A DNA stretch of 23,010 nucleotides, from positions 1-23,010 of the IMG/VR virus record IMGVR_UViG_3300007960_000204. The stretch is one strand, 5' to 3'. Both the position numbers and the translations under genes were made by a program. The notes under the pieces are model-generated. The model worked only from the letters and a program-made list of their open reading frames with translations, did not search any database and was not told where the DNA came from. Source of the DNA: a virus. How positions within the stretch are numbered: the stretch's first letter is position 1; the number at the start of each line of letters is the position of its first letter. This document shows, piece after piece, positions 1-6,731 of the stretch.

Positions 1-1
1 A

Positions 2-193
2 GACTACTGGAAGCTCCGCGCGCTCAAGTGGGAGCGCCGAGCGAAGGGCCACCTCCTCTATGTCCGCGGTGTCATCTTGACCGCAGACCAGCGCGCGCAA
101 GTCCTCGACCGCCTCGAGCGGATTGACGACGAGATCGAGCGGCTCTGCAAGGCTGACACGGGGGTGGTCGCCGCTCATTCCACTCACCTTTGA
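2..193 (+). CDS. C-terminal end of an unidentified small protein (5' end outside window)
   Basis: The reading frame is open from the left edge to a TGA stop and encodes 63 visible residues, beginning DYWKLRALKWERRAKGH. The visible part is rich in charged residues. A heptad-like helix (TADQRAQVLDRLERIDDEIE) near the C-terminus suggests a small helical or coiled-coil protein. It lies 13 bases upstream of the plus-strand glycosidase-like gene and is probably co-transcribed with it. No family is recognised. That it is coding rests on the uninterrupted frame, the plausible composition and the fact that the next gene's ATG comes just after its stop. The frame could be a chance opening in GC-rich DNA. 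Confidence 0.5.
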   Translation, partial: DYWKLRALKWERRAKGHLLYVRGVILTADQRAQVLDRLERIDDEIERLCKADTGVVAAHSTHL

Positions 194-206
194 ATCGTTC
201 CATACC

Positions 207-1013
207 ATGACCGACCTCCTTACCATTCCGGGCTTCGCGATCAACCCCGACCAGCGGGACAACGCCGAGCTCCCTGCCCGTTGGCTCGAGCTCTTCGGCG
301 TCGACCGCGTCCCTCACGCGCAACGTCTCGACAGTATCATCCTCTTCTCGTTGCAGCGGCCGGAAGACTTCGACCGTGTCGAGATTTACTACCGGGAAGC
401 CACCGAGCTAGGCTTCCACTTCCACGTCCGGATCCACAAGGGCGCCGGCGTGACCATGCACCAAGTCAAGGACGCCTACCCGCTCGCCACCGTGGCGCTC
501 GGGAATGGCAAGTCCGCCGGGGACGCCCTCCTCACCCGCGGTGACGTGCTCGAGGACGACGCCGGCATTCGCTCGGCGGTCCAGGTCGCCAGAGCCAAGC
601 CGCGCCTCCCGATCGCCTTCCACGAGTACGGCAACGCGGGTTTCGACCCGATGCGTCACCTCCGACTCCTGCGCCACTGGTATCCGGAACAGACCTTCTG
701 GATGACCGAGGCCGCGTGGAGCTTCCAACCCTACGACCCGTCGGAGGGGACGGCCACGACCACCGCTCCGGCGCCCCACGAGACCACCGCCGCCGGCGTC
801 TACTGCCGCACCCTGGTCAACATCGCCGCGATGTACAACATCCCGGTCACGCTCTTCCGGGGCGTCGACTACTTCACCCGCGACGGCGACACCTTCCGGC
901 CCAACGGTGCCGCGCTCGCGCTCGTCGACGCCAAGTATCGCTACGGCTACAAGCCTCCCGCCGGCCGGGCGCGGAGCCTGACCGTCGGGATGTACCGCCG
1001 GCAGTACCTCTAG
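207..1013 (+). CDS. TIM-barrel glycoside-hydrolase-like protein, possibly lacking its acid/base residue
   Basis: The protein has 268 residues from the ATG at 207. The frame is open further upstream to a TTG at 123, but that would overlap the preceding gene, and 207 is the first ATG. Neither start has a clear Shine-Dalgarno sequence. Alternating hydrophobic strands and helices (SIILFSLQ 43-50, FHFHVRIHKG 70-79, ATVALGNG 94-101, PIAFHEYG 135-142, FWMTEAAW 164-171, PVTLFRG 213-219) look like a beta/alpha barrel. HEYG followed by a strand ending in TE resembles the late strands of clan GH-A glycosidases, where the TE glutamate is the nucleophile (here Glu168). LGNG at 98-101 sits where such enzymes often carry GNE, so the acid/base residue may be missing. 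There is no signal peptide. Its role could be a cell-wall or capsule hydrolase or a binding protein. It is convergent with the alpha/beta hydrolase gene. The family assignment is inferred from motifs only. Confidence 0.5.
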   Translation: MTDLLTIPGFAINPDQRDNAELPARWLELFGVDRVPHAQRLDSIILFSLQRPEDFDRVEIYYREATELGFHFHVRIHKGAGVTMHQVKDAYPLATVALGNGKSAGDALLTRGDVLEDDAGIRSAVQVARAKPRLPIAFHEYGNAGFDPMRHLRLLRHWYPEQTFWMTEAAWSFQPYDPSEGTATTTAPAPHETTAAGVYCRTLVNIAAMYNIPVTLFRGVDYFTRDGDTFRPNGAALALVDAKYRYGYKPPAGRARSLTVGMYRRQYL

Positions 1014-1906
1014 GCGGCGAGGTGCTCCCCGAGGAAGTCGGCGGTCCGGTTGAGCGCGGCGGTGAGGGCTTCGTTGGCGAAGACGTGGCCGCCATCGGCG
1101 ATGATGCCGAGCTCGACGTCGTGGCCGGCATCATCCATCCGCTCGACGAGCGCGTCAATCCACGCGCGCGGCGAGGTCGTATCGTTGTCGCCATGCAGGA
1201 TTAGGTAAGGGACGCGCGGGAGGTCTTCGACCCACTCGACCGGGGAGCGGTCGACGAGGGCGTCGACCTCGGCTCGGCTCAAGTCCTTCGCCGAGGTCGG
1301 TACTGGCGCGGGGCGGAAGTCGGGGATCATCGCGCCAATATCCGTCTGCGTCTGCGCGGCGACGTTGTCCCAATCCTTGACGTTGATATAGGGATTCCAA
1401 AGCACCACGCACTTCGGGTTGTTCCGGTACTCCTTGAGATATCTGAGGGCTTGCATGCCGCCCCGGCTCGTACCCATAACCGCGCGCTGGCGGTTGTTGA
1501 CCTTGCCGAACTCCGACAGCGTGCCGAAGCACACGGCGCACGACTCGAGATCCGCGCCACCGAACTCGTCGGTTCCACCTCCGGCGGTGCCGCCGGTGAT
1601 CGAGCCGTTCCCTTGCGGATAGTCGGGGGCCATAATGAAGAGCCGCCGGTCGACCTTCGTGCCTCGCGTGACCATGAGGTTCGAGAGGTTCTCGAGAGCT
1701 TGGGCGAGCTCGTCAGAGAGGGCGGAGTCGGTCGTCGCCAGGCCGCCGCGGAAGAACTCCAGCGTCGGGTAGACGCCGGCGTTGGCCGGGATGACCGCGA
1801 AGCCGGCTTGGGCGATGCCGTTGAGCGTAGCGGTCCACGTCACCGATGCGAGGTTGGTGCTATCGACGGTGGCGCTGTATGAGGCGGTGCTGAAGACGTT
1901 TGCCAT
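1010..1906 (-). CDS. Alpha/beta-hydrolase (serine esterase/peptidase-like)
   Basis: This 298-residue protein has the marks of an alpha/beta-hydrolase. They are the nucleophile elbow GTSRGG (145-150, Ser147), an acid in HGDND (238-242) near the C-terminus, and a histidine in DGGH (271-274). The segment EFFRGG (50-55) sits where the oxyanion-hole HGG motif is usual. The overall pattern is closest to dienelactone-hydrolase or S9-peptidase-like enzymes. The elbow is not the usual cutinase type, so a LysB-like mycolyl-arabinogalactan esterase seems less likely. There is no signal peptide or membrane segment. It is the last gene of the minus-strand series, 7 bases after the oxygenase gene's stop. 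Its TAG stop shares the palindrome CTAG with the stop of the convergent plus-strand gene. The substrate is unknown; host envelope or exopolysaccharide esters are possible. Confidence 0.8.
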   Translation of the reverse strand: MANVFSTASYSATVDSTNLASVTWTATLNGIAQAGFAVIPANAGVYPTLEFFRGGLATTDSALSDELAQALENLSNLMVTRGTKVDRRLFIMAPDYPQGNGSITGGTAGGGTDEFGGADLESCAVCFGTLSEFGKVNNRQRAVMGTSRGGMQALRYLKEYRNNPKCVVLWNPYINVKDWDNVAAQTQTDIGAMIPDFRPAPVPTSAKDLSRAEVDALVDRSPVEWVEDLPRVPYLILHGDNDTTSPRAWIDALVERMDDAGHDVELGIIADGGHVFANEALTAALNRTADFLGEHLAA

Positions 1907-1913
1907 GCTGTTT

Positions 1914-2582
1914 CTATCCGCTAAGAGGCTTTCCTGAGAGGTGGTCGGCCGACCCTATAGGCTGGCCGTGGATCCAGCCGAAGAGCGCCCACCGGCCGTG
2001 GAGGAACTCCGCCGACCAGCACCGGACCCGTCGGATGCGGTGCTGCTGGCGGGGGTCGAAGAAGACGAGCCGGTTGTGCTTCGGCTCGACCGTGGTCCCG
2101 TCGAGGAACTCTAGCTCACCGCCCTCGAACATCTTGGGCGTCTGGTGAAGGTAGAGACACCACGACAAGCGGCGCGTCGTGACCTCCTCCCCCGTGTAGC
2201 CGGTGTGATCCGTGTGCCACACGAAATGGCCGCCGTGGTGGTAGAGCGTCGCGTGGACCTCAAGGTACTCAAGGTCGAAGTCGTCGACACCGACCTCAGG
2301 GACGACCTGGTCGAGGCGCCCCGCGATGTCCTGCTTGAGGTCGCTGATCGGGTCGTAAAGCTCGTCGACCTCGAGGAGCTCGTAGTTGAAGCGATCCCTC
2401 CCTTCGGCGTCACCGCCGCGGCGGAAGATGCCGGCTTGGGATTGGAGCCAGGACCCGAGCGCACCGGTCCACTCCAACGGCATCGCGTCGTCGACGACGG
2501 CGAAGCGCGGAGCGCGGTAACGCTCGGGGAGGGTATCCTGTAGGCCGGCGCCTTCGGGCGTTGAGGTCTCGGGGTCTGCCAT
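1914..2582 (-). CDS. Prolyl-4-hydroxylase-like 2OG-Fe(II) dioxygenase
   Basis: This 222-residue protein carries the iron-binding facial triad of 2-oxoglutarate oxygenases: HTD at 123-125 (His123, Asp125) and a distal His181 in QQHRI. The C-terminal GRWALFGWIHG (196-206) fits the 2-oxoglutarate-binding Arg (Arg197), as in PKHD/P4H-type enzymes. Other family-like segments are EVHATLYHHGGHFVWHTD, GGELEFLDG and NRLVFFDP. The length suits a single-domain bacterial or viral P4H. Members hydroxylate prolines or other residues using O2 and 2-oxoglutarate; phage homologues often have unknown targets. It lies between the lysis-like genes and the alpha/beta hydrolase, about 1.1 kb downstream of the fibre gene. 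That fibre has Gly-X-Pro triplets, which makes it a plausible substrate (inference). DNA-base or small-molecule hydroxylation remains possible. Confidence 0.85.
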   Translation of the reverse strand: MADPETSTPEGAGLQDTLPERYRAPRFAVVDDAMPLEWTGALGSWLQSQAGIFRRGGDAEGRDRFNYELLEVDELYDPISDLKQDIAGRLDQVVPEVGVDDFDLEYLEVHATLYHHGGHFVWHTDHTGYTGEEVTTRRLSWCLYLHQTPKMFEGGELEFLDGTTVEPKHNRLVFFDPRQQHRIRRVRCWSAEFLHGRWALFGWIHGQPIGSADHLSGKPLSG

Positions 2583-2609
2583 ACGGTAAGGGTGGCGGCT
2601 CCGGGGCCT

Positions 2610-3107
2610 TTACTTGTCGCCGCCGTTCCCCAGGAAGGGGACCTTGACGAGCGCGCCCTTGGAGGCTGGGCCGCGGGTAAGACGGACGCCGAAAATACTC
2701 GCGAGGACCGCCTCGCCGATGAGCATCCAGTCGGCAACGTCATTCTCCTCCTCTATCGCCTCAATGCGCGCTACCGCGTCTTCAATCGTGGCGGTCGCGG
2801 TGACGGAAGTGGTCATGGCCGCGGCGAGGTCGGTGGTCAACTCGAGGATCTGCGCGTTGATGGCGGTCTCGTCGGCGTCGGGCTTGAGGAGCTCGTCGCG
2901 GAGGTTGCGGATCTGTTCTTGGAGACCGCCGATGGTCTCGACGGCACTGGCGTAGTCCTCGCGCGCTTCGTCGAGCTTGGCGATCTGCTCTTGGTAGAGC
3001 TCGTACTGGTCCTCTGGCAGGACGGTTGAGCACGATGTCGCCATGAGCGCGAGCGCGGAGGCGAGGAAGATGATGCTGAGGGCGAGGTTGGTGATGTTGG
3101 TCTTCAT
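2610..3107 (-). CDS. Lipoprotein with coiled coil and possible C-terminal membrane segment (u-spanin-like)
   Basis: The 165-residue protein starts with MKTNITNLALSIIFLASALA and reaches MATSC, a plausible lipobox with Cys26 as the lipidated residue; the -3 alanine is less usual than leucine. Residues 33-120 are strongly helical and heptad-like (YELYQEQIAKLDEAREDY, IGGLQEQIRNLRDELL, IEDAVARIEAIEEEND). A second hydrophobic stretch, WMLIGEAVLASIFGV (127-141), is followed by a basic tail. Outer-membrane lipid anchor, periplasmic coiled coil and C-terminal inner-membrane anchor is the plan of unimolecular spanins such as T1 gp11. The glutamate inside the second segment makes it a weak membrane helix. 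Otherwise this could be an ordinary phage lipoprotein or an o-spanin. It follows another membrane coiled-coil gene, as expected in a lysis cassette. Confidence 0.65.
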   Translation of the reverse strand: MKTNITNLALSIIFLASALALMATSCSTVLPEDQYELYQEQIAKLDEAREDYASAVETIGGLQEQIRNLRDELLKPDADETAINAQILELTTDLAAAMTTSVTATATIEDAVARIEAIEEENDVADWMLIGEAVLASIFGVRLTRGPASKGALVKVPFLGNGGDK

Positions 3108-3126
3108 GGCCTATGGATTCTCATGT

Positions 3127-3423
3127 CTATCGGACGCGCTTCTCGAGCTCCGTCACGCGGCGGTCGAGAGACTCCAGGATAACGGACTGCTTACTCAGAA
3201 CTTCAGAATGTTGAAGGACCGAGTCGTTCTGCCGGGTGAGCTCGGCCTTGACGTCGGCCAAGGTCAAGTTGGCGGTCGTAACTTGGTGCGCGATATCCTG
3301 CAAGAATAGTGCGCCAAGCACCGCAACGGTGATGATGGAAACTAGAATCCCGACGTTGATCCTCGCGGATATATCTTTATCGATAATCACGTGACTAGGC
3401 TTGGAGTGGCGTTCGGGATGCAT
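3127..3423 (-). CDS. Small single-pass membrane protein with periplasmic coiled coil (i-spanin or holin-accessory-like)
   Basis: This protein has 98 residues. After a short polar N-terminus comes one clear membrane helix at about 22-42 (INVGILVSIITVAVLGALFL). Then a heptad-like coiled coil runs from about 46 to the end (ANLTLADVKAELTRQ, VLSKQSVILESLDRR, VTELEKRVR). The expected topology is N-in with the coiled coil outside, which matches inner-membrane spanins. One helix alone is unusual for a canonical holin, but single-pass holins exist. It sits 4 bases after the preceding small gene and just before the lipoprotein gene, so the two may work together in lysis. No specific family is recognised. 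Confidence 0.6.
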   Translation of the reverse strand: MHPERHSKPSHVIIDKDISARINVGILVSIITVAVLGALFLQDIAHQVTTANLTLADVKAELTRQNDSVLQHSEVLSKQSVILESLDRRVTELEKRVR

Positions 3424-3427
3424 GGTC

Positions 3428-3673
3428 TTACGCGAGCGGGGCGATCCAGAAGGTCGCCGTGATCTGGACCTTGTCGCCGGCTACGCCGACGGGCTCGATG
3501 GAGGACGGGTCGATATGCGGCAGGATGCGGCATCGGTGCTTCGCGAGCACCTCGGCGACCTCTTCGTGGCATGCGTTGGCCCTGGCGAGGGCGTCGTCAC
3601 GGGTCTCGGGCGTGCCGTCGACGAGCTCGGTGACTTCGTCTTCGGCGGGGGCAGTCGGTTCTTTCTTGCTCAT
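3428..3673 (-). CDS. Small phage protein of unknown function
   Basis: This 81-residue protein has an acidic, likely disordered N-terminus (about 1-25, MSKKEPTAPAEDEVTELVDG). A compact part follows: a helix with ARANACHEEVAEVLAKHRC (30-48), then ILPHIDPS and a strand ending VQITATFWIAP. The short alpha/beta region resembles small proteins often encoded between tail fibre and lysis genes, but no family is recognised. It is the first gene after the fibre gene, with a 58-base gap. The spacing to the membrane coiled-coil gene is 4 bases, so it belongs to the same transcription unit. Confidence 0.6.
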   Translation of the reverse strand: MSKKEPTAPAEDEVTELVDGTPETRDDALARANACHEEVAEVLAKHRCRILPHIDPSSIEPVGVAGDKVQITATFWIAPLA

Positions 3674-3731
3674 GGGTAAGGTGTCCGGGTGGAAGGTGCT
3701 CGCAGTCTAACACCCTGTAGGCCAGGGTTTA

Positions 3732-6731
3732 CTAGTCAATGCTCATCTTGATATCGAAGGTCAAGTAGTCGCCGTTGAGCGATCGCGCGTTGCCGGTGTC
3801 GTGGACCGTCTGGACGCTGATGCGGAGCTCCTGCGTCCCGTCAAAGGATTCGTTACTTAGGCTGCCCATCGAGGTCAATGTGCCGGCGCTGATGGTCGAG
3901 AGCTCGTTGCTCAAGGAGGCCACGACCGACGCGTCCCGATAGATGCGGAAGATCCAGTAGTTATTCGAGTTTGCCGTGAGGACGTCGGTGCAGTGGAAGT
4001 CGGCGTTAGTGATATCGCCGGCCACCGGGATGCACTTGAAGAGGACCCGCTCGGTCGTGTAGCTGCCCGGTCCTTGCACGAGCGGGAACATGACGGCCCG
4101 GTCCTGGTTCGGCGTTGCGCCAGCGCCGCCGGGCTGTTGCCAAGCAGCCCCGTCGTAGAACTCGATGGTCTTGTCGGTCGAGTTGTACCGGAAGTCGCCG
4201 GCGCTCGGGGAGCTCGGCTGCTGCGCGGTCGTGCCGGCCGGGAGGCCGACCGAGCCGGTTCCCTTGAGGTCGACGTGGCCTTCGCCATCGGCGTCGACAT
4301 CGAAGCCGGCAATCCCCGTCGCGGCACCCGCGGCGTCGAGCTCGGAGACCTTGAGCTCCCCGCCGGCGGTGTCCAGGTGGATCGACTTGGAGCTCGCCGA
4401 CGGGCGGCCCGTGGTGGTCGGCTTGCCGAAGGCGAGGTTCACCTTCGGCGCGAGCATCGCGTAGGTCGCCGCGACTGGGTTGTCGGTATCGACCGAGCTC
4501 GCGATGCCGAGATAGTCCTCCATCTCGAACTCGGCCGGCGAAATCAGGAGGCCGCCGTTGACGTTGCCGCCTCGGGGGCGCGCAACGCTCGGGTGGGTCA
4601 GATAGTCCCAATCGCCGCTCTGGCTCTGCGCGCCCCACGCCCGGATTGTAAGGGTCGACGGGCGGGTCTTCTCCTCGTTCCGGTAGACCGTCGGGTTGAG
4701 ACGGGGATTGTGCTCGAAGTTGGGCGCCCCCTTGATCCACAACTGCGGCCGGAATGAGATCGCCGCAAAACCGTTGCTATAAGGGTGGAACACGCCGTAA
4801 AGACCCACGTCGCGCCCGGCTGCCGATCCCCCTACCTCGTTGACCACTCCCGCGGGGCCGCGGCCGCGCTCCTGGATCGTGTCGGCAAAGGTCTCAAGAA
4901 GGGACGTGTTGTATTCGGTCCCGCGACCGGCGAAGACCGTGCTACCCGGACTCACCGGGAAGTTACTATCCGGTGAGCTCAGGTACTCCGGGGTCTTCGG
5001 TGCGTTGGGGACCGTGGGCGCTCCCGGCCGGATAGGCCCTCTCGGGTCGGTCGGGCCGCCGGGTTCGGAAACCGGGGGGTTGACCAGGTCGCCAAGACCG
5101 CCAGGACGGATCGGGCCTCGTGGAGACGCGCCGGCGGCGGGGCCGGGGCGGATCGGGCCGCGAGGCTGGCGCAACGGGGCGCCGGGCCGGATTGGGCCTC
5201 GAGGGTCGTTCCACGGGGGCGCGGTCGGTTCGCCGGGGCGGATAGGCCCCGTCGGCACCCCGGGAGCGCCCGGCTTGCCCGGAGCGCCGGCACCCGGTGT
5301 GCTCGGTCCCTGCGGCGCGCCCGGACCTGACGGTTGGCCGGCGCCGGGGCTGCTCGGCGTACTCGGAGGGGCGGGGAGGCCTGAGTTGGGCGGATGAAAC
5401 CAAGTATCCGGGCGGCGGCCGGGCAAGAGCTTATCCTCTTCTTCCTCGGCCTGAACGAAAGGCACCGTTGTCCACATACGCCACATGCCGGATCGCTGAC
5501 CGTTCACGAAGCCATGGGGCGTTTTCTCGTCATATGAGAGGTAGACCTCCGTAGGGATCGAGCTCGCGGAGGCGTCCGGGTAGGTGCCGCCAAACTCGAT
5601 CGGGCCGTCCCGCCCTCCGCCCGGCTCCCAGAAATACGCATTGGTCGAGATATGCGCGGACGACATGATATGCCCGTCCTTGTCGGTCCCGATCTGGTGC
5701 TTTCCGCATCCGTGAGTGATAGGACCGGAGGCGGCCCCTGACATGAAGCCGACGGCGTTGCCGCCCCAAGGTGCAGGGCTGAATACCCCAAACGACCCTA
5801 CTGAACGCTCCGCATCAGAGGGATCGCTAGAGTTGCTGCCGAACCCGGGAGGGTTGGCTTCCGGTGCGTCTGGACTGCCGGCTCCCGGACCGCCGCCCGT
5901 CTGCGTGATCGGCCCGGTAGATTGACCGGGAGGGGCGCTCCCCCCGGTGGTAGGGCCTCCACCCCCTCCGGAACCGGCCGGGCCGTAAATCATGCCGTAG
6001 CCTACAATCCCGTCCTGTTGCGACCTGCCGAAGTTGAGGGCGATCGAGTTTAGGTTGTTGCTGCCGAGAGACCGCGCCGAAGACGGGCTCATCGCGATCA
6101 CACGGACCAGAGCTTGAAGGCGAGCGTGTCGGCCGCCCTGCCCCGGCGTCGTACTGTCGCCCATGCATAGCTCGTTGCGCGGCTGCATATCGACGATAGT
6201 CGTTCCTGCCTCACCGGGGCCGGACGCCGCCGAAGCGACAAGTCTACGATCCGCCGAGAGCATAACGGACCCCGGCTCGGTCTCGCTCGTCGACGGCATT
6301 ACCATCCCGATCATGCCTTTCGGCTGCCGTGGAAGGGCAAAATGCCACGCCGGTTGAAGTGTCCGGTAGCGCGGGTCGGTGAGGACGGTGTTCGTGCCTT
6401 GCTTGGTGAGGGGCTGGACCCCCGGATTGCTCCCGTAGTACGGATCCGACGCATCGATCACGAGGGCCGCCCATGCCATCGCCCACGATCCCATCGGTCG
6501 CTTCTCCCGCTCCTTCGTCTGCCAGAAGAGCCACGGGTGGATATCACCGAGGGTGCCGAGTCCACCCTCTCTCGCGTAGGTCGTCAGAGACTCCCCGCCG
6601 GCACCGGCGTCGGGGCGCTTTTTGACGCGGCCGCCGACCATCGCCATCCGCATCCCGATCGGGACGCCGTCCTCGACATCCTGCAAGGGGAAGATGCCGA
6701 GGTCAGTCCAGTCTGTGAAGCCGGAGCTCAT
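3732..6731 (-). CDS. Large tail fibre/receptor-binding protein with collagen-like Gly/Pro segment
   Basis: This 999-residue protein is the last large gene of the tail module. Residues 1-240 form a folded N-terminal part, probably the tail attachment. A Gly-rich linker lies around 250-310 (PAGSGGGGGPTTGG). After a second folded part comes a Gly/Pro-rich segment at 451-570. It contains four perfect Gly-X-Pro triplets (GAPGKPGAPGVP, 482-493) and five copies of GPIRPG (Ile at 497, 514, 527, 541 and 567). Near 843-866 the motif DFRYNSTDKTIEFYDGAAW is the strand signature common in tail fibres and tail-tip proteins (RYN...YDGxxW). The C-terminal 130 residues are likely the beta-rich receptor tip. 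It overlaps the upstream gene by 4 bases (ATGA). The collagen-like part probably adopts a polyproline or triple-helical rod. Receptor binding is inferred. Confidence 0.8.
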   Translation of the reverse strand: MSSGFTDWTDLGIFPLQDVEDGVPIGMRMAMVGGRVKKRPDAGAGGESLTTYAREGGLGTLGDIHPWLFWQTKEREKRPMGSWAMAWAALVIDASDPYYGSNPGVQPLTKQGTNTVLTDPRYRTLQPAWHFALPRQPKGMIGMVMPSTSETEPGSVMLSADRRLVASAASGPGEAGTTIVDMQPRNELCMGDSTTPGQGGRHARLQALVRVIAMSPSSARSLGSNNLNSIALNFGRSQQDGIVGYGMIYGPAGSGGGGGPTTGGSAPPGQSTGPITQTGGGPGAGSPDAPEANPPGFGSNSSDPSDAERSVGSFGVFSPAPWGGNAVGFMSGAASGPITHGCGKHQIGTDKDGHIMSSAHISTNAYFWEPGGGRDGPIEFGGTYPDASASSIPTEVYLSYDEKTPHGFVNGQRSGMWRMWTTVPFVQAEEEEDKLLPGRRPDTWFHPPNSGLPAPPSTPSSPGAGQPSGPGAPQGPSTPGAGAPGKPGAPGVPTGPIRPGEPTAPPWNDPRGPIRPGAPLRQPRGPIRPGPAAGASPRGPIRPGGLGDLVNPPVSEPGGPTDPRGPIRPGAPTVPNAPKTPEYLSSPDSNFPVSPGSTVFAGRGTEYNTSLLETFADTIQERGRGPAGVVNEVGGSAAGRDVGLYGVFHPYSNGFAAISFRPQLWIKGAPNFEHNPRLNPTVYRNEEKTRPSTLTIRAWGAQSQSGDWDYLTHPSVARPRGGNVNGGLLISPAEFEMEDYLGIASSVDTDNPVAATYAMLAPKVNLAFGKPTTTGRPSASSKSIHLDTAGGELKVSELDAAGAATGIAGFDVDADGEGHVDLKGTGSVGLPAGTTAQQPSSPSAGDFRYNSTDKTIEFYDGAAWQQPGGAGATPNQDRAVMFPLVQGPGSYTTERVLFKCIPVAGDITNADFHCTDVLTANSNNYWIFRIYRDASVVASLSNELSTISAGTLTSMGSLSNESFDGTQELRISVQTVHDTGNARSLNGDYLTFDIKMSID
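5023..5253 (-). repeat. In-frame repeat encoding GPIRPG, five copies inside the fibre gene
   Basis: On the plus strand the core GAT(A/C/T)GG, antisense to Pro-Ile-Arg, starts at 5031, 5109, 5151, 5190 and 5241. The spacings are 78, 42, 39 and 51 bases, all multiples of three, so the protein frame is kept. Four copies are preceded by Arg (RGPIRPG) and one by Thr. The irregular spacing and varied codons point to an older, selected peptide repeat rather than recent slippage. Confidence 0.85.

Noticed and set aside
3712-3728. Small hairpin (ACCCTG / CAGGGT) after the fibre gene as a terminator.
   Set aside because: The stem is only 6 bp and no T-run follows it on the minus strand, so it is too weak to call.
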